This document shows, piece after piece, positions 46,851 through 59,292 of a DNA stretch of 64,000 nucleotides. The number at the start of each line of letters is the position of its first letter. Within the stretch, counting starts at the first letter, position 1. A program made the translations under genes and the position numbers. The notes under the pieces were generated by a model. That model was not told the DNA's origin. It worked only from the letters and a program-made list of their open reading frames with translations, and did no database searches. Source of the stretch: Mangifera indica (Eukaryota; Streptophyta; Magnoliopsida; Sapindales; Anacardiaceae). Where the stretch lies: NCBI RefSeq assembly GCF_011075055.1, contig NC_058150.1, positions 5,332,001 through 5,396,000 of the forward strand. Direction: 5' to 3'.

Positions 46851-48664
46851 AAACAAAGTGTTATTTATACTGTCTAAGAAGGGGAAAATTCGTTTTTTGG
46901 CCAAACAGTTAGTGGGAACATGTAATTTACTCTTTTATTTATTATTTTTGAATGTACCATTATTTACCCATACTGGGATCAGCACTTTCAATTCAATTCG
47001 TTGGCCTTCTTCAATGACTATTAGTTTACCATTTTCTGTCTTTCCAAACAAACAAAATAAATAAATGAATTTAGAAAGAAAAAAAGATGTGTATATGAAC
47101 ACAAAGTTAGATATGTAGCCATACCTTGATCTTTGATGTGAAGCAGCAAGAGTACAAAAAGTATGGACCAAAGTATCCCATATCACCATATGATATGAAA
47201 TGGAAAGTGCATTGAATTGAATGAAGAAGATGAATGAATGAATGCATGAATAAAAATACCAGACAAGAAGGGGACCCCAAAAACCCTATCTAACCTAATA
47301 TCAGTATGGGCAATAGCAGCTGCTCCCTCACCACCTAACCCCAACAATCCCTATTGCCTGCCTTCATCCCCCCTTCTCTAGCTTTCATTAATTTAAAACT
47401 CCTTTATGGCCCCCTTCCCCACCATTATAGCTGTCTTTCAGATAAGTTGCTCTCCTAGGAAACAAATTATTATTCCATCAGTAATCCTATTCTTTTTCTT
47501 TTCTTTACATGTGGTGTTGATTAATCTGCTGCATATTTGCTGTTTCCCACCAATAAATTCAAATTTGGTCAGTTGGTATTGTGAATTTAATAACCTTAAT
47601 TATATGTAGTGTGATCCATCTACATATCTATTATTCAAACTTCAATTATGATTTCTGACTTCTCCCATCTACTCTATCTTTTGCTTAATATCTGCATTAA
47701 GATTCAGCTACATGTTGTCTGTGTACTCTCTAATCGAAGTTATACATGCCCATCAATTGTTGAATGCTAACTAAACTATATGCTTATCATATGTAAGTGT
47801 TGAACCGACATTCCCCCTTATGCCAAACCAACTTACTTTTTTTTTTATGAGGATAACTTAAATGATTAAGTGTGAAATTTTCTCATAAATTTAAAAGGTT
47901 TTGGGTTTAAAATCTTAATGCATTAATTATAGGGTTAATCATTGAATCAAGTATCTTATTTATTTGATATAATTGATTTGACCTTAAAATAAGGGTTTGA
48001 TTTAAATAAATTCCTCTTTATTAAAAAAAAGAAAAAACCTTTTAACCAAAATTGAGAGATTATATAATATTTTTTATGCATCTGTAAACTGCCAAATGAA
48101 AATTTAAAAAATATATCAACAGAATCAGTTCCATTGTTGATGCCCTGAAATTCTCAAAACCTACTCACCATTCTGTGCATGTAATCCACGTATCACCACA
48201 AGATCTTCAATGAAAGCCAAGCCAACAACTGGTAGATTTAGAAAAATTATCAAAATCCTGATTTTCTGATTGTGCTGTTAGGTTAAACATGTAGTTCTCA
48301 ACTCATGTATACTATAAATGTATACATTCATTCATAGCTTTACTGAAACAAAAGTAAAAGAGAGATTAAGAAAGATAATAGATTCTTCATTATCACAACT
48401 TGCTTACAGTTCAAGTCAGTACATGAAACAAAGATCAAATTTGTCTCTACTTGACAGTGAGAAGACAATACTTGAAACAAACAACAAACCAACAAAATGC
48501 TAAAGAAAAGTCAGTACATGAAACAAAGATAACAAATCTCGCTCCACTGTCGACTAGATAGGTTTAAACAACAGGAATACTCGTGAAAAAAGACATTAAC
48601 GAGGAAGTGAAGCACTGGAAAACCAATAATAACAATAATAATACACACCAAATCACATGTATAT

Positions 48665-48670
<6 letters not shown>
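46851..48670. other. Intergenic, no gene seen
   Basis: Between the gypsy relic and the CCCH gene. AT-rich, short frames only; no repeat with clear ends. Confidence 0.4.

Positions 48671-48733
<63 letters not shown>
48671..48733. repeat. (TA)n microsatellite just after the CCCH gene
   Basis: About 31 TA units, followed by about five CA units, starting some 50 bp beyond the stop codon of the minus-strand CCCH gene, so it is probably in that gene's 3' UTR. Confidence 0.95.
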
Positions 48734-48744
<11 letters not shown>

Positions 48745-48785
48745 GGGGCTGGTGCAGGCTGTGTATGTACACATATCTTCTTCTT

Positions 48786-49922
48786 CTACATCAAGAGCTC
48801 ATTCACCCAACCCAGATCGGGATCGGGACAACCCAGCTGCCCGCCATTGATGTCATTGATCTTCTGATCATCAACCAAACATTTGTTTGAAGAATCACCT
48901 CCAAAAGGATTCATTGACCCTGATGGGATTGGAGTTGAAGGAGAAAGAACAAATTGTTGTTGATCGTCAATATTAAAAGAATTCGCATCGATCCATGGAA
49001 CAGTATAATTGATGCTACTACCACCAGGGAGAGACAAAGGAGAAGAAACTTCATTAAAATTCATTGCATCCAAAGAGCTCATCAACTCATTAAGCATATC
49101 ATTGTAACTCAGGGCCGCATCAGAAGTACTGCTAAACTTTGTCAAACAATCAGTGTAGCGCGAAATGGGTGAGAATTTATGATTTACCGGCGACAATGGT
49201 GGTGACAGAGACGGTGACCGTGACAAATGAGACATACACAATAAAGTACTAGTTGGAGAGGAATTGACAGAATGATTGCAGAGTGTGCAACAGTGATTAT
49301 TCTTATGATTGTTCATAGGAGATGATGAAATCTCAGGCAAAATGCGAAGCTGACGTGTAGAGTGAGCAAAAAAACACACCTTTCGTTTGCAATTCTTGCC
49401 GTCTTTGCAAGCTTCAGTTCTATATCGTGATGGATGGAGCCAGCACTCAAAGACTCCATGAGCAAACTCACAATCATCTCCACGGCTACACCCGCCTCCT
49501 TTACGGAACTCAGAACAAACAGTTCCAGAATAATGAAACCTGCGAGGATCCCGGCGGCGAGCCTTCTCCCCAGGATGAGCAAAAGGACAATCAGTCCAAT
49601 CATGGCTCCGGCTGCGAGTACAGCGACGGATCTTGAACTCGTACATCCGAAAGTGATCCGAGGCATAAGGATCCGAATCAGAGTCAGGATCAGAACCAGC
49701 ATCAGTATTGTTGAAAGGCAAAAACTTATAAAGACTGCTGATTTCTTCAGGGAAAAACATATTATTGATTTCTTGATGATGGTGATGGTGCATCAGTTTC
49801 TTGCTGTTGAGAAGAAGTTTCCTGGGAGGAACCTCAATATTCTTAAAGGGTTTGGTAGAACCTTTTGATGAAAGAAGATGCTGGAGTTTCTGTTGATGCT
49901 GGTCAGCACAAACGGTCGTCAT
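48786..49922 (-). CDS. Arginine-rich tandem CCCH zinc finger protein (RR-TZF)
   Basis: Single-exon gene of 378 aa. Plant RR-TZF proteins bind RNA, shuttle between nucleus and cytoplasmic granules and act in hormone and stress responses. The N-terminus has VPPRKLL, a motif shared with this family. The RR region is C-x5-H-x4-C-x3-H ([18 protein letters not shown]), followed by CCCH finger 1, C-x8-C-x5-C-x3-H ([19 protein letters not shown]), 16 residues, and finger 2, C-x5-C-x4-C-x3-H ([16 protein letters not shown]). The C-terminus has low-complexity Ser/Pro stretches. I chose the ATG at 49922 (MTTVCADQ), the usual family start. An upstream in-frame ATG at 50015 would add a hydrophobic 31-residue stretch that is not typical. 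No ankyrin repeats are seen, so it belongs to the ankyrin-less RR-TZFs. Confidence 0.93.
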   Translation of the reverse strand: MTTVCADQHQQKLQHLLSSKGSTKPFKNIEVPPRKLLLNSKKLMHHHHHQEINNMFFPEEISSLYKFLPFNNTDAGSDPDSDSDPYASDHFRMYEFKIRRCTRSRSHDWTDCPFAHPGEKARRRDPRRFHYSGTVCSEFRKGGGCSRGDDCEFAHGVFECWLHPSRYRTEACKDGKNCKRKVCFFAHSTRQLRILPEISSSPMNNHKNNHCCTLCNHSVNSSPTSTLLCMSHLSRSPSLSPPLSPVNHKFSPISRYTDCLTKFSSTSDAALSYNDMLNELMSSLDAMNFNEVSSPLSLPGGSSINYTVPWIDANSFNIDDQQQFVLSPSTPIPSGSMNPFGGDSSNKCLVDDQKINDINGGQLGCPDPDLGWVNELLM

Positions 49923-51264
49923 AGCTGAACATACAAAAGAGATATCAAATGAAATGAAACAAGTGATGAGAAATAGGATGATGGTTGATAATGGTGTTGA
50001 GAAAGAAGGGAACAAGAGAAGAGCCAGTTAAATAAGTCAGAGAGAAAGAAGGGCATGGGAGGAGGGACAAGGGGTGGGGCTTAAAGATGCGTGGCAAAAT
50101 AGCATTTGGGATGATCATGCAGAAAAGGGTTATGTGGCAACTTCAAATACAATGGCACACAGGATTTTGCTATGTGTTCCATTTTCAGACATTTGATTAT
50201 CTTCTACACTCTGCTCAATTATTCTTCTTGATTGATATACAATCGCCATCAACCCAAATACTGCTACGTTGTACTTGTTTGTACTTAACCCTTTTTAATC
50301 CTTAATATTCTGCGATTAGTTCCATCTACCTCGCCTATTTTAATTAGGGTTTAGTAATAACATTTTGAATATGAACACTTAAAAGATCAGTGTGCCTATA
50401 CAAATCTTCATATTCCACATCCAAGGGACAACATCGAAAGATCTCAAAAGTTTAATTTTAATATATTATTAAAAAAATTTAAATTTAAATTTTTTTATTC
50501 ATAAAATTTTCTCTTATATTACTTCAGTTAAAATAATAAGTGAAATTTTCTATCTTATATTATATGACAAATTAAAGAAATATGCAATTCTAAAGTTAAA
50601 GATAAAATTATAGTAAAAAAATTTTTAAAAAATAATTTGAATGATAAAATAGTAGACTTTATATATAAGAAAATATTGATTTAATTTTCCTCTAATAATA
50701 TTAAAATTTTGATTTATCTAATTAAATGATTATAAAATTGATTATTAAATTAAAAATTTATTATATTTAGTATAATTAATTTATCTTCAATAATTATAGA
50801 ACTAATTATTAAATTAAAATTTTATTTTATTTAATATAATTAATTTAATTTAATTTTAAAAATAAGACCTAAGTCGTGTGAGATTACTCATTTAAAAAAA
50901 AATTATAACATTCGACATATACGGATAAGGATATATGACCAAGCAAAATCGATTTCGAATACTTTGGGATGCTCAACAATGATGACAAGTGATAATATTG
51001 GAAAAGCAAAAGCTAATTTCATCTGGGCTTCTTAACCATCATACTTTGTAAACTGGTTCAGGGTACAAGCCCATCTGTAAAAGAACCTGACAAAACACGA
51101 TTATCCGCACCGTTTTATTGTACGTCAGCAAAATAGAACTACAAAAAAACAAACAGCGACGGTTGGAATTTTGCAAGGGCTTGAACTTGGAATTTTGCAA
51201 GGGCTTGAACTGCCCAAGACGCCCACAAATTTAACGAGACGTCCACAAATTTTAATATTTTTGG
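49923..51264. other. CCCH gene promoter side and AT-rich spacer
   Basis: Upstream region of the minus-strand CCCH gene to about 50100, then AT-rich spacer. At about 50720-50860 a 70-bp AT-rich unit (ttattaaattaaaa...ttatatttagtataattaattta) is repeated in tandem, with variation. Near 51165-51205 the phrase ggaattttgcaagggcttgaact is doubled. No gene seen. Confidence 0.45.
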
Positions 51265-52078
51265 GGCCAAAGGGTTTATTTCCAGCCGAAGTATCTTTTT
51301 TTAATAAATTCTCCTTTAATTTTAAAAATTTTATTTATTCATCTACAAATAATTAATTTTATTCATTTTAAAAATAAAATTATCATTTTATATATAATAT
51401 TAAAAATAAACTTAAATTTTATTTCTTTTTTCTCCTTAAACTATAAAAATTAACTATTTTCTCTCATAAGTCAAATTTTAAAAAATAATATTTCTCCTCG
51501 TAAGGTTTAGTTTTCAAACTCCAATATTATCTCAAGTCTCATTGCTAGTAGTCTCTCTCTCTCTCGAAACTTTCTCTCCTTTCAATAATCTCTCTCCTTT
51601 CCCTTGAACTTTTGATCAACGTCAAATGAAGTTGAGAAGAGAAAAAGTTTTATCGAGAAGATGAAGATCTCATCTTCGTCTAGAAAGAAATGAGAAAGAC
51701 GATCATCTTCCCATACAAAGATGAGATCTTCATCTTTGTCTCTTCAGCTTCATTCGACGTAGATTAAATGTCCAAGTGAGAGGAGAGAGATCGCCGAATG
51801 GAGAGAAAGCATTGGGAGGGAGCAACTGCCACAATGGCATCAGAAATGGAGTTGGAGTTTGAAAACTAAACCTACGGGAGAAATATCATTTTTTAAAACT
51901 TAGCCTATTGGGGAAATGGTTAGTCTTTAGAGTTTAGGGAGGAAAAAGAAAAAAAATTTAAAGGGTTAGAGTTTCGTTAACTTTAATCATCTGTGGGTGA
52001 ATAAATAAGATTTTCAAAATTAAGAGATAGAAACTTGAGAAAGGAGGATACTTTAGGTGGGAAATAGTCCTTTGGCCG
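51265..52078. mobile_element. Mutator-like element, GGCCAAAAG type, about 814 bp
   Basis: The left end GGCCAAAGGGTTTATTTCC and the right end read inward GGCCAAAGGACTATTTCCC form an inverted pair. The interior has facing tracts such as tctctctcctttc and gaagatgaagatctc. No clear target duplication. Confidence 0.6.
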
Positions 52079-52139
52079 ACTGCGAATTGAAATTGGAAAT
52101 ATATATAGAAAGTATTTTCGAGAATTATTAAAAACTATC

Positions 52140-52575
52140 AATATTTATTTAAGAGGTGTTTGGATATGGATAGATAAAAAATATTTTGATAATATATTTT
52201 TTATTATGATTTATTAATAATGATGTGATAAGTAATATAGAGGATAATCTTATTATTATCTCACATTAAATATTAAAAAATTATTAAACTAATTTTGAAT
52301 TTATTATAATTATATTCTTATTTATTAAATTGTAAAGACAAAATAACATTATTTTTAATTAATATAACAAGTAACATAAAAATATTGTAAAATAATTATA
52401 TCTAAAAATATTTAAGTAAAATAATATACTAATATTTTTTTATTATCTCTAACTAAATATAATAATTATTCATATTAATTAAATTTTATTAAATATAATA
52501 ATAATTTATATTTAATAATTTTTTAAATAATCTATATTTAAAATAATTTTTTAATACTTAAAACAAATGCAGCCT
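52140..52575. repeat. AT-rich interspersed repeat (partner of 17070-17490)
   Basis: Starts near ggtgtttggatatgg and ends near aacaaatgcagccttag. The motif order matches the block at 17070-17490. Possibly a diverged MITE. Confidence 0.5.
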
Positions 52576-52979
52576 TAGTTATATTGTTTGTGGAGGTATA
52601 TTCAGATCAAAAACACTTCCTAGAGTGGTAGCTTTTGGTTGTTGAACTTGATCCAATCCTCTTTAGTCATACAAGTTCTGTTTCCTCATGTCTCAATTGA
52701 AGGGACTAAAAAAGCACAAATTCTTGAGTTAATTGAGTTAAATACGGTACCAACGATCAACTATAGTTAGAAGTGTGTATAATTTAATTCAAATCATAAA
52801 ATCAGTGTAAACCACTTAAGAATTACAGTTTGATTTGGTTTAGTTTAGATTGATAAATTTTTTAAAAATAATTTTTAATTTGAGTTACGATTTTCAGACT
52901 GAACTAAATTTTAAACCATATTTTTTTAATATATATATATTTGACAACATATTTTGAAAAATAATTAGGTGTACAATTT

Positions 52980-53560
52980 TTTTTTATATTTATTTTATCA
53001 TTTTCTTTACATGTATAGTATATATATTTCATATTTATTTTACATATTTATATTATGTTTTAAAAAATCATAATCTGATTAATTTTATTAAATAATATAT
53101 TTTTAGAAGAAGATGATTTTAATAGGTTCAAATCGTAATCTAAACCAGACTAAACAATATTTTTTTAGTTTGGTTTGATTTAGAAATTTTATAAACTTTT
53201 TTTTTAGTTTAGTTTGAAAAAGTTCTTACATTTATATTGAATATATATTTCATATTTATTTTATATATTTATATTATGTTTTAGAAAACTATAATTCAAT
53301 TAATTTTATTAAATAAATATTTTTAGAAAAAAATAATTTTAATATGTTCAAACCGTAATTCAAACCAGACTAAACCATATTTTTTTAGTTTAGTTTACTT
53401 TAAAAAAGCTCTTACACGTATATTGTATATATATTTCATATTTATTTTACATGTTTATATTATATTCTAGAAAACTATAATTCAATTAATTATATTAAAT
53501 AATATTTTTTTTTAAATGAGTATTTTTAATAGATTCAAACCATAATTTAAACTATATCAA
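52980..53560. repeat. Tandem repeat of about 190-220 bp, three units
   Basis: The string tatatttcatatttatttta recurs at about 53025, 53245 and 53430, each time followed by ttatattat and aattttattaaataa, and by a phrase like caaaccagactaaac. Degenerate, AT-rich. Confidence 0.65.
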
Positions 53561-53699
53561 ATCGTATTTTTTTAGTTTGATTTGATTTAAAAATTTTACA
53601 AATCAATTTTTCAGTTTGATTTGATTAAAAAAATTTACGAAATGATTTTTTAATTTAATTTGAAAAAACTCGCAGAGCGTATCAAATCAGTGTGCACAC

Positions 53700-55387
53700 C
53701 TCTATCTATAGTGACAAAATTCATGTTTGCAGGGAAATCAGCATCGTTGAGTTAATCCTGGAAAATATATTGCATCCATAAAAAAATAGCCATCTATCAA
53801 ACCAACCACTTTTGGCATTAAATTTTCCGTGGCACTCATTAATAATGCAAGTAAAACACAGATTGCGGAGGGCATGAAACATGAAGAAGGTGACATGATT
53901 TTCTGTGGGCATGTTTCACCATGTGCACATGAGTTTTCGCATTCCTGATGCCATGCCACGAATTCGTGCTTTTAAGCCTGTTTCATGCACACACAAACAA
54001 ACAAAATAACTGACTTTCGTTTTGGCCTTTTTGCAGAATTAAATCGGAAGGCTGAACCCAAGTGGGGCATGTTAAGCTAGTCTATTATTATACTGTTCTT
54101 GGCGAAAGCATACATCAATAGGGACTGCACTTCTCTAATTTAATGGATGGATAAATTCAAAGTAATAACAGGCACAAACAGACGGTCAGTTATGAGCTGA
54201 AATTTTTCTCTTTCCTTCCACGTGACATGCTTTTCAGATCATCATGTAATTTGACTCACCAAATGCCAGCTGAATTGAATGTGCAACTAGCTAGCTACTA
54301 CACTGGACTCCATCACTTCTGAAATTCGGACTTCTAAATTGCACTCTTTCTTTCATACTCGCATGTTGCAGGGCCATATCCATTTTTGGATTAGCCACGG
54401 CATACCATGGTACCATTGAGAAATTTCTTAAACCTAAGAAGACCAATAAAATCTATCCAAGATTATTCATATATTTGGATTGTACCTTGAATCTTGTTCC
54501 TAATTGATTGTTCAGGGAAAGTTGTAAAGGGGTCTTTTGTTTGTTTAGAATATTTGTTAGGAATTTTTTTTTCCTTACAAATTGGTTGCTTGTTCGTAAG
54601 TGGTACAATCCCAAATTGTAAGAGACACCAATCAAATAGTTAAAGTTACTTAACGGTGTAACGGGACTCTTTGGAATTAAGAGTTGAAATAAATTTTTAT
54701 GAGTTTTTTTGTTTTAAAAATCACATAATTGTAAAGAATCACCTCACTTTTCTCTACCAAGCTAAACTCGTCTCATAATTTCAAGATAAATAAACATTTA
54801 TTTGCAAAATCACCAAATTATAGGACTTTGAGAGGCATCAGAACATGGTTGGCTGCAATGCATTCCCTCCCACATGCCAATTGCTTTGGATGAATCATAC
54901 GGGGTAAATGAAAACGATTATAAAACATGAACACCATTCCTGTCATAACATAACTTCAACCAGCCAAAAAGTGGCATGGCAGGGCAAAAGAAGGCCAAGA
55001 AAAGTAAATTGCAGACTCAAATGTTATGGTCCACCCAGATCCTTATATACTTTCCTAACTTCTATTTGGTAAAAGAGCAAATTATGGTAAATTATGTTTA
55101 GAATGCAAGCTTTTTAAATAAATATCAGACGACACCAAAATGGCTACCTTATCAGGACAGTATCCATAAAATCATCAAATTTTGCATAGCAAGTATAGTT
55201 TCAAGTTAAAGCTATCAACTTTATAGTGCTCTATTGTACATGCCACGGTTCTGAAACCATTAACATTTACCACAACTCTCCATGGTTGCTACAAAAGAAA
55301 TTTACATATGGTAATACGGCAAATCAATTTAACATTTTTCCTTCATTGGAGAGAGGCCAAAAGTACTTGGCTTATAAAAGAAAACTT
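53700..55387. other. Intergenic downstream of PP2C, no gene seen
   Basis: Moderate GC in 53700-54000 with overlapping minus-strand frames of 63 and 73 codons that show no known family. The rest is spacer and the PP2C 3' flank. Confidence 0.4.
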
Positions 55388-57239
55388 TCAACGCAATTTT
55401 ACAACTATGCAGGACATGTCATCCTTGCTTTTCCTAGAAATGGCCTCGTCTATCAAGAGCTTTGCTGCCGATTGAGCGTCTTTTATCTTTTTGATCAAGT
55501 CCACAGCTTCTTGGTTTGACATTACCTGTAAGGTAATGAGATAAGTCAGAAAATCCAAAACTTCAGTCACATTGAAACTATAACTAGCCATAGCAAAGGG
55601 TGGAAAGAGAAAATAGATTCGAAATCTGGTTACTCTGATTTTTCCATCATAAAAAACAAAGTTTCACATCCAGTTTTATCTTCAGGAGATATAAAACAAC
55701 ATGAAGGTGATAATCAACATAAAAACTTGGCTGACCTTCCATATTCCATCACTTGCCAGAATAATGAACTCCGTATCATCACCAATCATCTCCACTTTTA
55801 TATCTGGTTCTGAGCTAAGGTGTATTTTCAAGCTCTTGTCACCAAATGCCCTTGCCACAGCCAGTTGCCCATCAACACGAGGAACATCCCCTGTGCAACA
55901 GATTGTGAACTTAATTTCTAAGACCAATATATAGCATAAAAATTTTCAAGTTTATCTCAGTCCCTATATGCACTCATGAGGCTGTTTAATAGAGATGAAA
56001 ACCTAGCCAAGAACTTTCAATTTAAAATTTTAATACACTAGAACATTTTTTCCAAACAAGAATAAGTGTTCCAGCAAAAAGTTTCACTTCTAGAGTTAAA
56101 AAAAAAAAAAATGTTGCAGCAGGACAGATCATTCAAAGACAATTTAGCTAAGCCAGCTAAAATTTATTAAGTTATTTCTTTTCAGCATGAAAGTTGCTTT
56201 AAATTCCAAGTGATCAAACTAAGCTAAAAGCAGAACTAGATTTTCCGGTTCATATTTCAAAAAGCCTAATACCTGGAAGATTTGATACAAAGCCACCACG
56301 GTTCTCAATTAGCTTCTTCTCCTTGCTTGGTTCATGGTCAACTGATAGTTGTTTGGCCACACCATTCTTGCATATAACAGCTCGAGAATCTCCCACATTT
56401 GCAACAACAAGTTTTTCACCATTAATTAGTATTGCTGTCACTGCAGTTGACCCTCCTTTTCCCAGTTCAAACGCCTTCTCCAATATTTCAGCATCCGTTG
56501 TACGATAAGCTTTCTTTATTGCATTTTCTGTTTCTGTCCAAAAGTCGCGCTGCTTGCAAAACATCAGAAATAAAAGCAAAAATGACATCCTAAAACATTT
56601 TTTTTAAGTCAGAAAGGCAACAACGCATACTGAAAACCATAGGAAGAGTACCTCTTTCAAAATATTATCGAACAGATGAGTTTGCAAATAATTTGCTACA
56701 TCATGGCCCAAATGGCCATCAAATATGGCAAACAAACCCAAGTTAGCGTCATTTACTTGCTTGAATTCTGAAACTACGTAATCCTCCATGGCATGGTTTG
56801 ATTTTCCCTTCATTAAGTGAAAACCATGCGTGATATGCTTTGATACTTTACTCTTCCCCTTCCCCGTATCAATTGCAGATGAACAAAAAGCCTTAACCTA
56901 AAAAACAAAAAGTAAAAAACAATTAAATCTAAGTTAATGATTATCACAAAAATAAACTTCCTCCGTGGAACATTTTCTACAAATTTCAAGAAAAGCAAAA
57001 CTAATTAAAGCTTCATTAGCAAATGCCTAAAAGAAATCACTTTCTGGAAAAGCACCTATACTTCAAGTCTCATGAAAACCAACATATCTATCAAGAAGCA
57101 ACATCAATTGAAGATCAATTTCATTTCTTAATCTAGTCAATTAACGAAAACTCATCAACTCAGGAAAGTTAATTACATAACAACAACTTAATTAAGCTGA
57201 AGATACCTTCATCTTGTGAAGAATCTCTCGGCCAGCCAT
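55388..57239 (-). CDS. Protein phosphatase 2C, similar to Arabidopsis PP2C58 (At4g28400)
   Basis: Five exons on the minus strand: 57207-57239, 56652-56897, 56273-56549, 55736-55890, 55388-55525. They give 849 nt and 282 aa, against about 283 in the Arabidopsis relative. This is a Mg/Mn-dependent serine/threonine phosphatase. The start MAGREILHKMK matches that clade. Metal-site and core motifs are present: MEDY (D50), FDGHLG (D71, G72), GKGGSTAV, NVGDSRAV, VDHEPSKEKK, RVDGQLAVARAFGD, SDGIWK (D233) and KDDMSCIVV (D272/D273). SDGIW carries Lys instead of the more usual Asp, as in its clade. No targeting extension or kinase domain. All introns are GT-AG. Confidence 0.95.
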
Positions 57240-58311
57240 GGTGTTGTTTAATCTATTCTTTTCGTTCCTTCGGTTAGAAGCCTAGAGAGAGAAATGAAGA
57301 AGGAAAACAAGTGCAGTGCCGGTACATAATAAATAAGGCGTTTGCTTGTTTGACTTTAAAAACACACAGGAGCCACAATGGCTGCTGCGTATATCACAAT
57401 TGAACGCGTCCTTGCCGACGACTTTTCTCCCTATTTAATTGATTCAGATTTCAGCGTCAATCAATTTAACTGTTGGTTGAATGAATTTATTGTTTGTCAA
57501 ACAAGTCACTGTGTGTGACAGACAAGCTGGATAATTATTTATCGAGTGAATGATTTTCTCACCCCAGATTTGTTAAAAGTAAAACCATTCAATCTTTAAA
57601 CTAAAAATTATGGCTCAAAATTTGTTTTGAAGGCCGGACTGGATAAATTGGTTCGATTGATTAAATAATAAATTATTTTATAATTTGATTAAACTTATAT
57701 ATAAATATTAATTTATTTAAAATTTAAATAATTTGAGTAAACTTGTTAAATTGGAATGACTATTTAAAACTAATAAAATTAATTTTTATTAAAAGTTTAA
57801 AGAGTTATAATTTATAATATTTTACTTGAATTAATGATGAAATTTATAATTAATTTTTTATTTATATAATAAATTGTCAGTTATTTAATTAATATATTTG
57901 AAATTATATTTCATATATTTTATGCTTAATATGGTAATATACTTATCAAGTATTGTGTCTACTCACTTCTCTGTTTATATGGTTACATTTTTTTTTTTTT
58001 TTTGTGAGAATTTATAATTTAAAATTCAAAAGTGGGCAATGTGATTTTCCCAAAACTTTGGTGAAAAAAATTATATAACTACGTGGATGGTTTTTATGCC
58101 ACTAATATTTCCCGTAATAGGTCCTTATATTACTAAATATTTATTTATTTATAAAAATGTAATTAAGTAAGTTAATAAGGTCAATTTTGGCGTGCCCTCT
58201 TTGGTATACTGTGTCCCCCATAACATGGCATGATTTCAAGGTTTGGTGAACTATAGCACTCTCTCGGGAGTTCATTAATAAATTTTTTCAATTTCATAAA
58301 TGTACAGTATT
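57240..58311. other. PP2C promoter side and AT-rich spacer
   Basis: Upstream of PP2C. Probable 5' UTR to about 57330, then AT-rich DNA. No gene seen. Confidence 0.4.
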
Positions 58312-58473
58312 ATGTGTATTTATTTTAAATATATAAATAAATAAATATTAATATGTGTTATCACATGATTAAATGTTATTTTATTCTTAATTAAAAATCA
58401 CCTAATCATATAATAACACATATAAGTATATACTTATTTATATACTCAAAATAGATATACATAATTTTATTGC
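58312..58473. mobile_element. MITE of the 171-bp family (162 bp)
   Basis: Begins GTACAGTATTATGTGTAT and ends ATATACATAATTTTATTGC. The 8-bp duplication TCATAAAT is perfect at 58304-58311 and 58474-58481. Confidence 0.75.
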
Positions 58474-58577
58474 TCATAAATTTAGTACATAATTAAAATG
58501 TACATATGTGTTAAATTGCTTTAATCTAAACTTCCACAAAGGGCAAAATACATTTATTCATATTATTATTACGGATA

Positions 58578-59292
58578 GGCCAAAAGACTTATTTCTATCC
58601 AAACTTTGGTGAAAACTCTAATTCATACTTGTTAATTTTTAAAATTTCAAATACTTATCTTTTTATTAAAATTCATTATTAAGGTTAGAGGTAAAAATAT
58701 TATTTAGCTAAAAATATTTTTAAAAAACTAAAAATTTATCATATTTTTCCCTTTAAGTTTAAAAACTAATAATTTTTTTTCCATTAAAAGTTTGAAAAGT
58801 AACAATTTTCCCCCTAGGGTTTCATTCTTTTCCTTTTCTTCCCTGGCCAATCTCCCATGTCAGCGCTCCCTTCAGTCTACCAAAAGAAGATGAATCATCG
58901 GCCAATCGACGACCGACCAATGATACGTCAGTCAAAGTTTGTGTGATGCATAGATTTGTGCGGATCGACCAATGTATAGATCGATCAGACATATTTGATT
59001 CATTTTCTTCTGGTAGACTGGAGAGCACATCGGTATGAGAGGTTGACAGGAGAACGGTTGTTGAAGAAGGAAATAAAAATAATGAAACCCTAAAAAGGAA
59101 ATAATTACTTTTTAAACTTTAGATGAGAGAAATAGGATAAATTTTTAATTTTTTTAAATATTTTTAACTAAATAATATTTTTATTCTTAATTCTACTAAT
59201 AAATTTTAATAAAAAGATAAATATTTAATTTGTAATTAATAGGTATGAACTTATATTTTCACCTAATCTTGGGTGGGAATATTTTTTTTGGC
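58578..59292. mobile_element. Mutator-like element, GGCCAAAAG type, about 715 bp
   Basis: The left end GGCCAAAAGACTTATTTCTA and the right end read inward GCCAAAAAAAATATTCCCAC form an imperfect inverted pair. No clear target duplication. Middle part GC-richer (58840-59040). Confidence 0.55.

Noticed and set aside
48657..48890. 77-codon frame through the TA repeat
   Set aside because: A run of Ile-Tyr from the microsatellite, not a gene.
49427..49868. Plus-strand frames opposite the CCCH gene
   Set aside because: Shadows of the well-supported minus-strand gene.
49923..50015. Upstream start for the CCCH protein adding 31 hydrophobic residues
   Set aside because: Related proteins start at MTTVC or similar; the extension looks like translated 5' UTR.
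53721..53959. Two overlapping minus-strand frames of 63 and 73 codons
   Set aside because: They overlap in different frames and neither has a recognisable domain or clear splice context.
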